A DNA stretch of 64,000 nt from Orthonyx spaldingii (taxonomy: Eukaryota; Chordata; Aves; Passeriformes; Orthonychidae), in contig VZTJ01003247.1 in the NCBI GenBank assembly GCA_013397795.1, positions 6,972-70,971 on the forward strand, read 5' to 3'. The notes under the pieces are model-generated. The model searched no databases. It had not been told where the DNA came from and saw nothing but the letters and a program-made list of their open reading frames with translations. The translations under genes were made by a program, and so were the position numbers. Positions 38,457 to 48,500 of the stretch are shown one piece after another; the stretch's first letter is position 1; each line of letters starts with the position of its first letter.

Positions 38457-38825
38457 CTTTCAGTCTCTTTCCTTCCTTTCCTTCCTTCCTTCCTTCCTTC
38501 CTTCCTTCCTTCCTTCCTTCCTTNNNNNNNNNNNNNNNNNNNNNNNNNNNNNNNNNNNNNNNNNNNNNNNNNNNNNNNNNNNNNNNNNNNNNNNNNNNNN
38601 NNNNNNNNNNNNNNNNNNNNNNNNNNNNNNNNNNNNNNNNNNNNNNNNNNNNNNNNNNNNNNNNNNNNNNNNNNNNNNNNNNNNNNNNNNNNNNNNNNNN
38701 NNNNNNNNNNNNNNNNNNNNNNNNNNNNNNNNNNNNNNCCTTCCTTCCTGCCTGCCTTCCCGCCTGCCTTCCTGCCTGCCTTCCTGCCTGCCTTCCTGCC
38801 TTCCTGCCTTCCTTCCTGCCTTCCT
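38457..38825. repeat. CTTC/CTTCC/CTGC simple repeat containing an assembly gap
   Basis: The plus strand shows (CTTC)n running into a gap of 215 Ns (38524-38738), then a mixed CTTC/CTGC tract. Read as ERBB4 mRNA it is a purine-rich GGAA/GGCA array starting about 230 nt after the stop codon. The repeat length is unknown because of the gap, and the N count may be only an estimate. Open frames drawn through the Ns are artefacts. Confidence 0.95.
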
Positions 38826-38921
38826 GGCTCCCAATCCAATCTGCAACCAACTCCAAGATATCCTTTCACTTAGAAATATCAAAAATTAGTGAACTGGCAA
38901 GAAGAGGAAGCTCATGGGAGA

Positions 38922-38962
38922 AAGAGAGGGAGGGAGGGAAGGAAAGAGGGAGGGAGGGAGGA
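38922..38962. repeat. GGGA-rich purine tract
   Basis: The plus strand carries repeated GGGA and GGAA units about 100 bp from the larger CTTC array and within 135 nt of the ERBB4 stop. The strand asymmetry is opposite to the CTTC array, so the two tracts could pair in the transcript (pyrimidine stretch followed by purine array). That pairing is inference. Confidence 0.8.
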
Positions 38963-39052
38963 TGGACAAAGGCAAGGAGAAAAGGAGAGCGAGAGAATAA
39001 GAGTGAGGCAGCTAGAAGGGGTTGCCTTTCCACTTCTGTGAGAGCACAGCCC

Positions 39053-39489
39053 CTACACCACGGTATTCCGGTGTCTGTAGGGCGGCGGGGGCAGCACAGT
39101 GCCAGGCTTCAGGGAGAACTCAGAGAGGTATTCAGGATTCTCTGCCACTATGGGCCGGATCCGTCCGTTCTGTTTGTAAAAGTATTTTGTGCTGTACTCT
39201 TGCAGGTAGTCCGGGTGCTGGAGGGTGCTCCGTGGGGGCAGGCTGTGGTTCCAGTAGTCTGGGTTGTCAAAGGCCTTCTTGGCTTTCTCTGGCAAATTGT
39301 TCTTCAGGTACTCGGCATTTTCCAAGGTGTTGGCAAATGTGTTGAGGTACAATGGCTCATTCACATACTCGTCCTCTGCTTTGGGCTGCCCGTTGGGAGC
39401 CTTATGGTACTCTGGGTTGTCCACAGCTTGGAGATCTCCATTTTTCCGCCGGGAAACAAATGGGTTCTCTTCCACTGGGTTTAGGTAAT
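39053..39489 (-). CDS. ERBB4: ERBB4 exon 28, C-terminal coding exon with stop
   Basis: The exon completes an Asp codon and encodes 144 further residues, starting (D)YLNPVEENPFVSRR and ending LPPPPYRHRNTVV before a TAG at 39053-39055. It carries several tyrosine docking motifs (DNPEYH, NEPLYLNTF, DNPDYW, HPDYLQEY, ENPEYLSEF), a third PPxY (PPPY) and the C-terminal TVV ligand for PDZ proteins such as PSD-95. The acceptor is tttccttag. One local oddity is AEYLKNNLPEKAKKAF, where the mammalian protein as I recall it reads NNILSMPEKAKK, so this copy seems three residues shorter. The exon continues into the 3'UTR. Confidence 0.97.
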
Positions 39490-41418
39490 CTAAGGAAAGA
39501 TAAAAAATAAGTCAGTCAAGAGTGGTAGTAATCCATCCACGTAACATCACGTGACCAGAAGCAGCACTTGGACTAGAGCATCCTTCACCTCAGCCATGGG
39601 TGAGGGATCAGGAGCCCACTATATTGAACACACACTTATGAAAAATGAAGTATTTACAAGCTAAACAGACAATATGGGTTAAAATAGATACCTTGGGAGA
39701 CTGACTTATCAAACACACCGGCCAACTAAATTACAGCTCTTACTGAGCCATAGCCCATGTGTTCCCTGGACTTCCTCTCACTGTATGATCAACAGAGCCA
39801 AACACGCTGACAAACTTCTGCCTCTGCAACCTTGGACCTATTAGCAAACCCTCTGCTTTGCAGTTCTTCCATCCAGAAAACTCTATAGGAGTTAACTCTC
39901 TATAACTCTTAGTTAAGCCTCTCTGCACAGAGCCTATCCCCAAGGGCTAACTTTTAAGACAGCTTCATTTCTAACAGAACAATTTGCCTGATTAAAAACC
40001 TTCCATCCCTGAAGGACAAAGGGCCTTGAAGCATTATGAAAAAAAAATTATACAAATGAGCCCTGGAAAGGGAACAAGAGAGCCTTAGATCAGCTGCAAA
40101 ACGGGACTTGGAGCAGGTTACAGTTGCCTCAAATCACTTGCTGTGGATTAACACCCCATTTCCAGCAGCATGGTGCTGCTCAAGGGCTCTGCACACAAAT
40201 CCACACAGAGTCCTGGTGCAAGGAAAAAGGTCCTGCCTGCTGTCACAGGATCATCTGGCTTTATCCAGAATGGGGCCAAAACTATTAAAGGCAAAAGTTC
40301 AAGACCCAGTGAACACCTTTGAACCCACAGCTAAGATATCACTGAATATGTGCTGCATAGTGGGAACATATATTTTTTAGCAACGACATCCAAGCAGTGC
40401 TTTGATTTGAACCCTGCAGCTGGCATGGAACACACAGTGTGTGGCCACACTGTGACAACCCTGCGTCTGTGCCCAGGGAGTCAGGCAGGAGCTGCTTTTT
40501 CTTCAGGTGCTACTGCCACATCCCTGAGGGCTCAGGTGGCTCCTGCAGAACCCTGAGGATCCCCAGGGTGCACCTGTATGGGTATATATATATGTGGGCA
40601 CTACTAAAAGTAACTCACTGCAAGGAAGACTCCCACAACTGCTACTGCTGTAGGTCAAGCCCCAAGGCTCCCTCCACTCCTCCATCGTGTAACACAAAAG
40701 ACAAGTGGCTTCTAAATTCTTAGCAAACACAATAGTGACTTGTCATTTCCATTTGCATTTATTAATTTCTTTAAAGCTAACACAAAGCTTTGGAAGCAAA
40801 TTAATAATGACACATCCCCTTACATCTAAATGACTGCTATCGTTATTTAAAGAGGAAGAAATTAATGAGGGCAAACTGAGAAGTGCAGTATGCTGAGCCG
40901 GCACAGATTTAGGCAATCTTCCCCTTGCAGTGATGCTCTGTTTAAAGCACATCTTGTTCTTTCAATCCTAGACTTCTCTTGGGTATAAAATGCCAGCTGT
41001 GTGTATCAGTTCTGTGGTAGGTTCAACATGACATTTACCAAGCACAATGCCAAGAATAAGAAGATCAATAAGCAAAGTAAAGTTGGGACTATGGCTGGCC
41101 AAAGATAGATCCTTTCCTTGGAAATAACTGAAGATTTGTGTTTCGATAAAAGGGGGCTTGGCTTTTTTCGTTCTTGTTATTTCTCAGAAAAAGGGGGAAT
41201 TACCAACCTTGACATACTGGCACATTTGAGCATTTCAAAGCAGAAAATTCAGGAGAGAAAACCAAATCCCCATGTAAATGAATATTAACTCAGTCAGAAT
41301 GCTTCAACCTTGATGGGCAACTAAATGAAGCCATTTTTGATGAAAAACTGCTGATGTACAAAGAGAAAAAATGCAGCCAGGCCAGCAGAGGAGCCTCTCT
41401 GGAAAGCCAGTATTTTAC
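39490..41418 (-). other. ERBB4: ERBB4 intron 27
   Basis: Intron between exons 27 and 28. I see no gene, RNA or clear mobile element. A short TA run lies at about 40584-40592. Confidence 0.9.
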
Positions 41419-41710
41419 CTGTTTTAGGTTTGTCTCGCATCGGTGTCATGTACCCGTCCTCATCCAGCTCTCCCTGTACAACCCGCTCGGGAATGAAGAC
41501 GGTGGGGTCAGCGCTGTACCTCTGGGTGCTGCTGTCCTCTTTTGCCAGGGTTGCCACCTGTTTCCGCAGCGTGCCATTGCAGCAGGTGTCTTCAAAGATC
41601 TCTGCTGTGGCTCCTTGAGCAGCTGGGGCTTCTGGAATGATGCGGCCCGGAGCCCTGTATGGCATCGGCACCTCCGCAGTGTAGCCACCATCCCGGTACA
41701 CAAACTGGTT
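41419..41710 (-). CDS. ERBB4: ERBB4 exon 27 (mid cytoplasmic tail)
   Basis: The exon encodes 97 residues from NQFVYRDGGYTAEVPMPY to YMTPMRDKPKT plus one base of the next Asp codon. Strongly ERBB4-like blocks are IPEAPAAQGATAEIF, CCNGTLRK, EDSSTQRYSADPTVF and GYMTPMRDKPK. Between them lie stretches that differ from the mammalian protein as I remember it, for example around YTAEVPMPYRAPGRI and QVATLAK. This fits a disordered tail with short conserved phosphotyrosine sites. The acceptor is ttccaacag and the donor gtaaaa. The length of 292 nt gives phase 1 at the 3' border, matched by exon 28. Confidence 0.96.
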
Positions 41711-42549
41711 CTGTTGGAAGAAAGAGCACAGCATGGGAAAGGAGGCTCCAGAGGGCAGAAGCTTCAACAGCAAGTCATGGCTGTGGCTTCTGTGCCTGCC
41801 CTGCCATGCTGGCACATCCTGCAATTCCAGACTTTGGTGTGGACCCATAAAGCATCCACCTGCCCACTGGTGCTCAGTGGGGATAGAAATGGGGCAGGAA
41901 AACTTGTCTCCTACTAGGCATGTGGAGGCTGGACATACACAGCTGCAAGAGGTGAATGTGGTATTTCCTCTTCTATTATTCTGGCAACCTCCCCCGATTT
42001 CTGATCAAACCCCTTAAACCTCATGTTTGGAAAATCTCCTGCTGACTAAGGATAGAGGCCACTATCATCTCTGTTTATTCCTGGGGGATACTTTTAGTGT
42101 GTCCTGTAGTGAGAATCACTGGGTCACCCACACCACATGTAATTCCATCAGGAAGTGCATTTCAGGCTGGTGAGCTGTGTTTGTATTAGCACCTCAATTC
42201 AATCAATGGTTCAACTCAATCTACCATTTTGTTTGTCAGCAAGGGCATGCAAGCAAATTTCAACACCATGACCTATAGATAGGAAGCAAAAATGTACAGA
42301 TTCATCCAAGCCCTTTACCTAAATGCTTTTTCAAGAAAAGTTGCCAGTATTTTGGGTGTGGGTCCTTAGAGTTTGCACACGAATCCAGGCTGAATCTGGA
42401 GATCTTAACTATTTGATTCCTTATATATACACTTGATTCCCTGTTGGCTTTTGGGTCATTTATGCAGGAAAAAGGAGTTTGAAACAGAAAAAAAGTAGTG
42501 AAGAAAGGAGAAAAGCCTAAAAGATGAAGGCTGAATGTGAAATACTTAC
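41711..42549 (-). other. ERBB4: ERBB4 intron 26
   Basis: Short intron between the CYT-1 cassette and exon 27. Elements that set CYT-1/CYT-2 choice would most likely lie here or just upstream of exon 26, but I can name none from sequence alone. Confidence 0.9.
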
Positions 42550-42597
42550 TCCTGACATAGGGGTGTAAGCAGGAGGAGGGCTGTGTCCAATTTCACT
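42550..42597 (-). CDS. ERBB4: ERBB4 exon 26, CYT-1 cassette
   Basis: This 48-nt exon encodes SEIGHSPPPAYTPMSG, the CYT-1 insert that separates the two known cytoplasmic isoform classes of ERBB4. It overlaps two docking motifs: PPAY for WW domains and YTPM, a YxxM site for the p85 SH2 domains of PI3-kinase. The acceptor is a good pyrimidine tract ending ttcccattag and the donor is a consensus gtaagt. Both borders are phase 0, so skipping it gives an in-frame CYT-2 tail. It sits 839 bp from exon 27 and 13.5 kb from exon 25. It was placed by reading the reverse strand between the flanking exons; it is too short to stand out as an open frame. Confidence 0.96.
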
Positions 42598-45500
42598 CTA
42601 ATGGGAAAGAAAAATGGATGATGGGTATGTAACAAGATGTCACATGAATGAAACAAGTCACATGAGCTGCATGAGCTAATTGGAAGAAACATGCACATCA
42701 GTCAGATTTCCTCACTGAACTCAAAATTCAAAGAATTCAGTCAGGGCAAATGCCTCACCCCCAACAAGAAGCTGTGTGTCTCACCAGTGTCAGACAGAGC
42801 CACTGATCCCACGTAGGCTCACTGAGAGTGAAGGACGTAACAGCAGAGGGAACATAAGACACTTTACCAGATGTTACTTTTTTAAAGGAAACAGGCACCA
42901 ACACACACTGGATACAGGCTTTGCAGCAAGCCTCCAACTTCACAGGCTTCTGCAAAAGGATTGCTTGGGACTATTGGGAAGGTCCCTTTAATCAGGAAAC
43001 ACCTTGAAAACTGGAGATACTGTGATTGCCTCTGAACCCCTTCAGATTTGCAGTCGACTTGTAATGACACATGGACAATGACAGGTTACAATGCAGAATG
43101 TGTTAGACAAATGGATAAAAAACCTCTCCTGAGCCTGCCAGATGCTACTTTAAAGCCCTACTGATGGCTCTGAGACACTGCACTGCAGGAGACTTAACCT
43201 GCCTTGCCCTCTGATTTCATATTTACTTGAATTCAGGCCAGCTTTCCATCTACTCTGAAAAGATGGAGGAGGATGAAGACAGGAAAGTAGTAAACTATGG
43301 TCCATGGAGGCTGGTGACGTTTTAGGCAAACTCATGGTTACATGTGGGATCCAGAGAAGGAACATAAAGTGGTGACCAGAGAGAGTCAACTCTCCTAACA
43401 GTGAGGAATCCAAAGCTCTGTTGGGAATTATCTCCCCTCCTTGTAAAGCTCACAGCTTCCTCCCCCCACACCTGCAGGCTATGACACAGGCCAGAGGGTT
43501 TCCTGCCTTGGCCTTCCGAGCTGGCTGCAGCCCCCAGCGGAGTGGAAGGAGCTGTGGCAGTGCTGTGCTATCACTGTGTGGCAGGGCACAGGGCTCGGCT
43601 GCTCCCCAGGGTTACAGGCCCCCAGTGACCAGCGACTGTCACTACCCCTTTGCTGTCCCGTGCCACACCGGCATGTATCACACCCCTTTCATTTGCATCT
43701 CCCTGTTTCCACACAGGCACTCCCATGAACTTCCAAGGCTGGTTCATCGATTCTGGGTGAAAAAGGGCAGAGCTGCCTTTGAAGTACTTTCAGTTCACAT
43801 CTTTTAGTGATGTCTTGAAGACAACGTAGAAAAGCAAGTCTTTTGCCAATAGGCTTGACTCCAGCGCACAGCGCTATACCCCTCTGCCAGTAAATGTTTA
43901 GAAGATTAGCAGCTTAAAAAAATTCTCTTCTAGGATGGCCACATTATGTGCCTGTGGGCTCTGCTCCACCCTCAGCACAAAAGGCTAAACCCACTGTCCT
44001 ATCTTTAACTCTTCTTGGCTGTAACTAATATTTAAACACATACTCTGCAACTATAACAACACAGTAACAGGCCCTCTCAGCACAGCCCTGTCCCAAGATG
44101 TCAGGAGAAAATGGACTGGCATTAATGCATTTATTGCTATTTTTGCTGACAAGACCCTTTCCAGTCAGTGGCCTGCCAACTAAGATCACTATAATTGTGT
44201 TTTTTCATGCCTCCCCTTTAGTGCTGTACTAAACATAACTGTCTTGCAACACCCCTTACCACAGAACCTTACACATGGCTCCTCTCTGCCACTACTGCCT
44301 GCACATTTCTTTTTTTCTGTACTTCTTTCCCCATGATGGCCCATACCTGTGGCCACTGTTCCATTAAAACAGGAGGCAAAGAAAACAGCTGTGGTGCCAT
44401 TTACTGGGCTTGAAAATTTAATATAATTGTTTAAGTGTCCTTAAATTGACTGGTAATTGCAATGTGAGGTCATAATTTTGTACGCCTCCAAGATTACCTT
44501 CAGACAACTCTTATTGGTCAGGACATGAACCACATTTTGAGAAGAAAATATATTTGGACTTTACCAGGCAAAACTTAAATAGCTTGTTTTGTATGTGAAA
44601 TCAAATTTACTTTGTTGATTTTTTGGGGGGGGGCTGTTGTTTTTACATCTTAAATACTATCTTGAAAAAATTAGCAGGTATTCCTTTGCTGAAAAGCTCT
44701 AGAATTTTGAATTTCTGATCCTGAAAGTCTCACCTGAATTATCATCTCTATCTTTTTGAGATAGACAGAGACCTTAGCAGCTGATTGCTCGAAGACTTCA
44801 CTACATAAGCCTACTTAAGAAGTCTTAGCTTGTATAATGAAAAAAAAAAAATCAAAAAAATCAATACTGTCTCCCTTTTGATGGTGCAATGTGTGTTATG
44901 TCCATTAGTTGTGGAGTACACACATCCATCTCATCACATGGGAACTCATCACACTCCAGAAGGAGCCTCATTTTTTTAACTGCCCACGAGCAGCCCTCCT
45001 CAGAAATGCCCAAGATTTCATTCTGTACATCACATGATTGAATTTTAGGCAAAAACATGACCACAGTGAGAAAGAATAAAACCCAAGAAAATGTCTCCTA
45101 AAGCCTTTTTCCAAGGCCCTCTGGTTTGAAATACCAGTGACACATCAGCTGTTATAACAGCTAATGTTTGTGTAAAATGAGCCTTGATCAAAGAGTAGTA
45201 AATAACATTTCTGTGAATATTGGCTTGTGTTACTGCTTTCTATTCATTAATTTCATTTTCCAATTCCTTGCTTCTAAAATCCCCCAAAGGTAAATATCTC
45301 CTCCTTTATAGCAGGAACATAATATTTTCTGGCTGCATCTTAGACTGTAATGAATTCAAAGCCTTGTTGGGTCCTGCCACTCATATTTGTGTAGCTCTGT
45401 GAATATGCCTCTGCCTTGTCTCCTCTCACTTAGGTTTAGTGTTGTGCCCAAGCCTGGCACCAGGGCTGTGCTTCTCCTGCTGCCCATGGCACAGCTCATC

Positions 45501-48500
45501 CCACTCCTGCTGAGCACTGCTGCTTTCAGGGCTGCACCCAGAGCACATTTCGTGGAAGAAATGCTGGAGGCACTCAGTGCTGCTGTGGCATTATGGGTGG
45601 TACAGGGCTGTCACTACATAGAAAATAAGCAACACTTTCTTTACAGCCTGAGGTGGTACTCCCATGCTTTGCTGCCAGCATAGACTCCCCAGAGCCCCCT
45701 TGCTGCTGCAGAGCTGTTTTTTCTGGTCACCCACAGAAATGCTGATAGGGTTGCATAATCATTGCAGTTTCTTGCTCTTAAACAGCCTGCTAAGCTCATG
45801 GGACTGAAAGATTGTTCTCTACTAAAGGCAAAACTTTGCCAGCATGAATGTACACACACATTTGAACTCACTCTGATACTGTTCAAAGTGCATAAAACTC
45901 AACTCCCTCTGCCTCTCCTTCTGCTCTCGTATGCCAAAAGCACCAAACATAGAGCAGGAGTAAAACACTCCCACGTTCTCACTGGGATGCTGCTCACAAG
46001 TCCTGTTCAGGGGCATCTTGTGATCCATGCCTCAGGCAACTCAATGATCATCTGTTTTGAGCAAGCTCTGGCAATACTTTGTACCAGTTCATCAAGCCTG
46101 GGCTGTGTGCCCCCAGAAACAATTCACTCTCCTCCTTCCCCTAGAAACTCTTTACCTAATTTCAAACCGAGGGAGTATCCAGGCTCGAGTCACCAAATCA
46201 TAGCATCCTAAGGCAGGAGATCTTGCTGCAAGCACAAAAAACTCAGCAGTTCTCCAGGAAGGAGAGCTGATTTATGTGAGTGGATCTGAATAATGTTTGG
46301 GATGGTCTGGCAGGCTGCAGGCAGAGCACACAATGCAGAGTGTCCTGCCAGCCCCCGGGCAAACTCCAGCTACCTTCCAAGGGAGCAGCCTGGTATTTAC
46401 AACTGATCCGAACTGAAATTTGAATAGGAAAGACCATTCCAGGAGAACAGCCACCTCTGCTTGGCCGCAGTCCTGCTTCCACAGAACTTGCAGCTTACTC
46501 TGCCCTGCTCCAGGCAGCAAACATTTCTGAGATGAAAATCAAAGGAAAAAACACATGCCATGAGATTGCTGTGTAATGTTAAATAGAAATGGAATGCTGT
46601 GTGTATAGCAATTGCTAGAAGGCTTTGCAGACCTCTGGGGGTTTCTGGTCCCAGCCCCTGCTCAGAGAAGGGCCATATATAAAAAGAAAGGATTAGACAC
46701 CTCCCTGGGCTGTTATGGTTCAAGCATATCCGTCCTTACAGCTGACAGCACCTGACACAAGTATGACATTCCTCGGCCATAAAGTTCAACTGGGGATCGA
46801 GAAGTCTTTATGGGAAATGACGATGTCCCAGCTCCTTTTCCAGCAGCACCTTTCCTCAGAATGTGTCACATGTTTTAACCTAAATGTTGATCACAAGTAT
46901 AAAAACAATGCAAGCATCAGCCTGTGTGAAGTGTTTGTTCCAGTCTCCAAAAACTGCTTCTTCTACAAGCGAGGCACCAAACATCCAACTTAGATCACTG
47001 AGGGAAAAAATAAATAGAAGAAACAATGAGTAAGTCTTTTTCTATACCTAAGTTTTTTCTGGTTGCTGTTTGCCAGAGGACACGTAAGATTTGCAGGCTG
47101 CCTGAGCTCTAACTCAGTTCCCACAGGCTGCCTGTGTCAGTTGGACATGCCAGCCCATGTCCTGGCAGAATGGTGAGTTTAAGACTTCCCTGGAGCTGTC
47201 CAAAGTCAGTACGGATGTTTCACTGGCCCCCTGGGTTCAGGTGAGTACTGACCAACTTCTTAGCTTCAGATACGTCATTACCACTTTCTCTTGCATAATG
47301 TTCTCTCATACCAACTGTCTGTTTTTTTACTTGTTAACTCTTTTAGAGCACTCCACATTCATTGGGATACCTAAACTGCCTTCTAGGAGTAATTTAGTCT
47401 GGACTGTGAACAGTAAGTGGCATATATCACACACAAAACATGCCTAATAATCTTGGCATAGTGGTATGGGAAACAACATATCTATCCACTGCACAGCATA
47501 TTTTTTGTGCTGTTACTGGAAAATACCAGATATAAACCATACATTTTCAGTCTAACAATTCACCAAGTAGAGGAGTCAAAGATTACAAGACTACCAATGA
47601 AAAGAATCTCTTAAGAGATGCATGACTTGGCACAAAACTCAATATCCAGCTACACTGACAGCAAAAGGTAAGTGAAAAGCTTTTCTGTGGCCTTATCGCT
47701 TTGAGCTTGATACCCAGGCTGGAAATAAAAGCATTCTCCTGCTCTATCACACCAAAGGCTTGGAAACCCACCTGTTCTCTGGACCTCAGAAGCCTTCATC
47801 CTTCCTACCTTCAGAGGAGCTGGCAAATGGATTTCAGCTGGCACAAGATGCACTTTGATCTGAGCATGACACGAGAATGAAGACGTGCAAATTCCCTTTG
47901 CCTGTTACTCGGTGTTAATGCACCCCAGTGTCAAACAGAGAGCAGAGCAGGAAAAGAGACAGCTGGCATTGCCTATCTTTTCCTTACAATCTCCTCGACT
48001 CCCCCATCCTTCCTGTCACCCATGACTAGGTTTCTGTCACTCTCTTTTTTAATACACTCTCCAAGACACTTTACAGTAAATGGTGCCTTTTAACACTTCC
48101 CCACAATTTGAAAGGGACAAGGTACCGTTTCCCACATATTCTAACAATTCCCTGTGGGACAGAGGGGTCAGCACTGCTCCTGTGCTGTCCAAAACACAGG
48201 AGCAGCAGCATCTCCTTTTCTGCATAAACCTCAAGCTTCAAATTCCAAGACAGGGAAAGGATGAAGAACAGGACCAAAACCACAACATGCCCATGATTTG
48301 TGATTGTGATATGGATGAAAAAAAAAAAAAAAAAGGCACAAAAGAAAGTTGATGAGCGATCCTGGGAACAGCAGCCCCCTCCTTTGTGCATGCTGCACTG
48401 CCATCTTTCCCCAGCCTGTTTTATACAGTAATCAAAGGATATTCTGAGCCTCTCAAAATGCCATCAACCCTCATTGAGAACGAAACAGAGCACATCTCCA

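Larger units (their letters stand above)
30570..39052 (-). other. ERBB4: ERBB4 3'UTR (inferred, about 8.5 kb)
   Basis: No splice-like or coding structure interrupts the sequence between the ERBB4 stop and an AATAAA at 30591-30596. Mammalian ERBB4 mRNAs are known to carry a 3'UTR of several kilobases, so a transcript end near 30570 gives the expected scale. Other AATAAA hexamers on the minus strand at 34387-34392, 33007-33012, 32447-32452 and 31357-31362 could serve shorter forms. Contents noted are a CTTC repeat with an assembly gap, a short hairpin at 32735-32756 and AT-rich tracts. The extent is inferred, not seen; RNA-seq would settle it. Confidence 0.6.

Noticed and set aside
38240..39484. 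Long open frames crossing the N gap (up to 414 codons)
   Set aside because: They are held open by Ns and by the CTTC repeat. The plus-strand one also runs antisense to ERBB4 exon 28.
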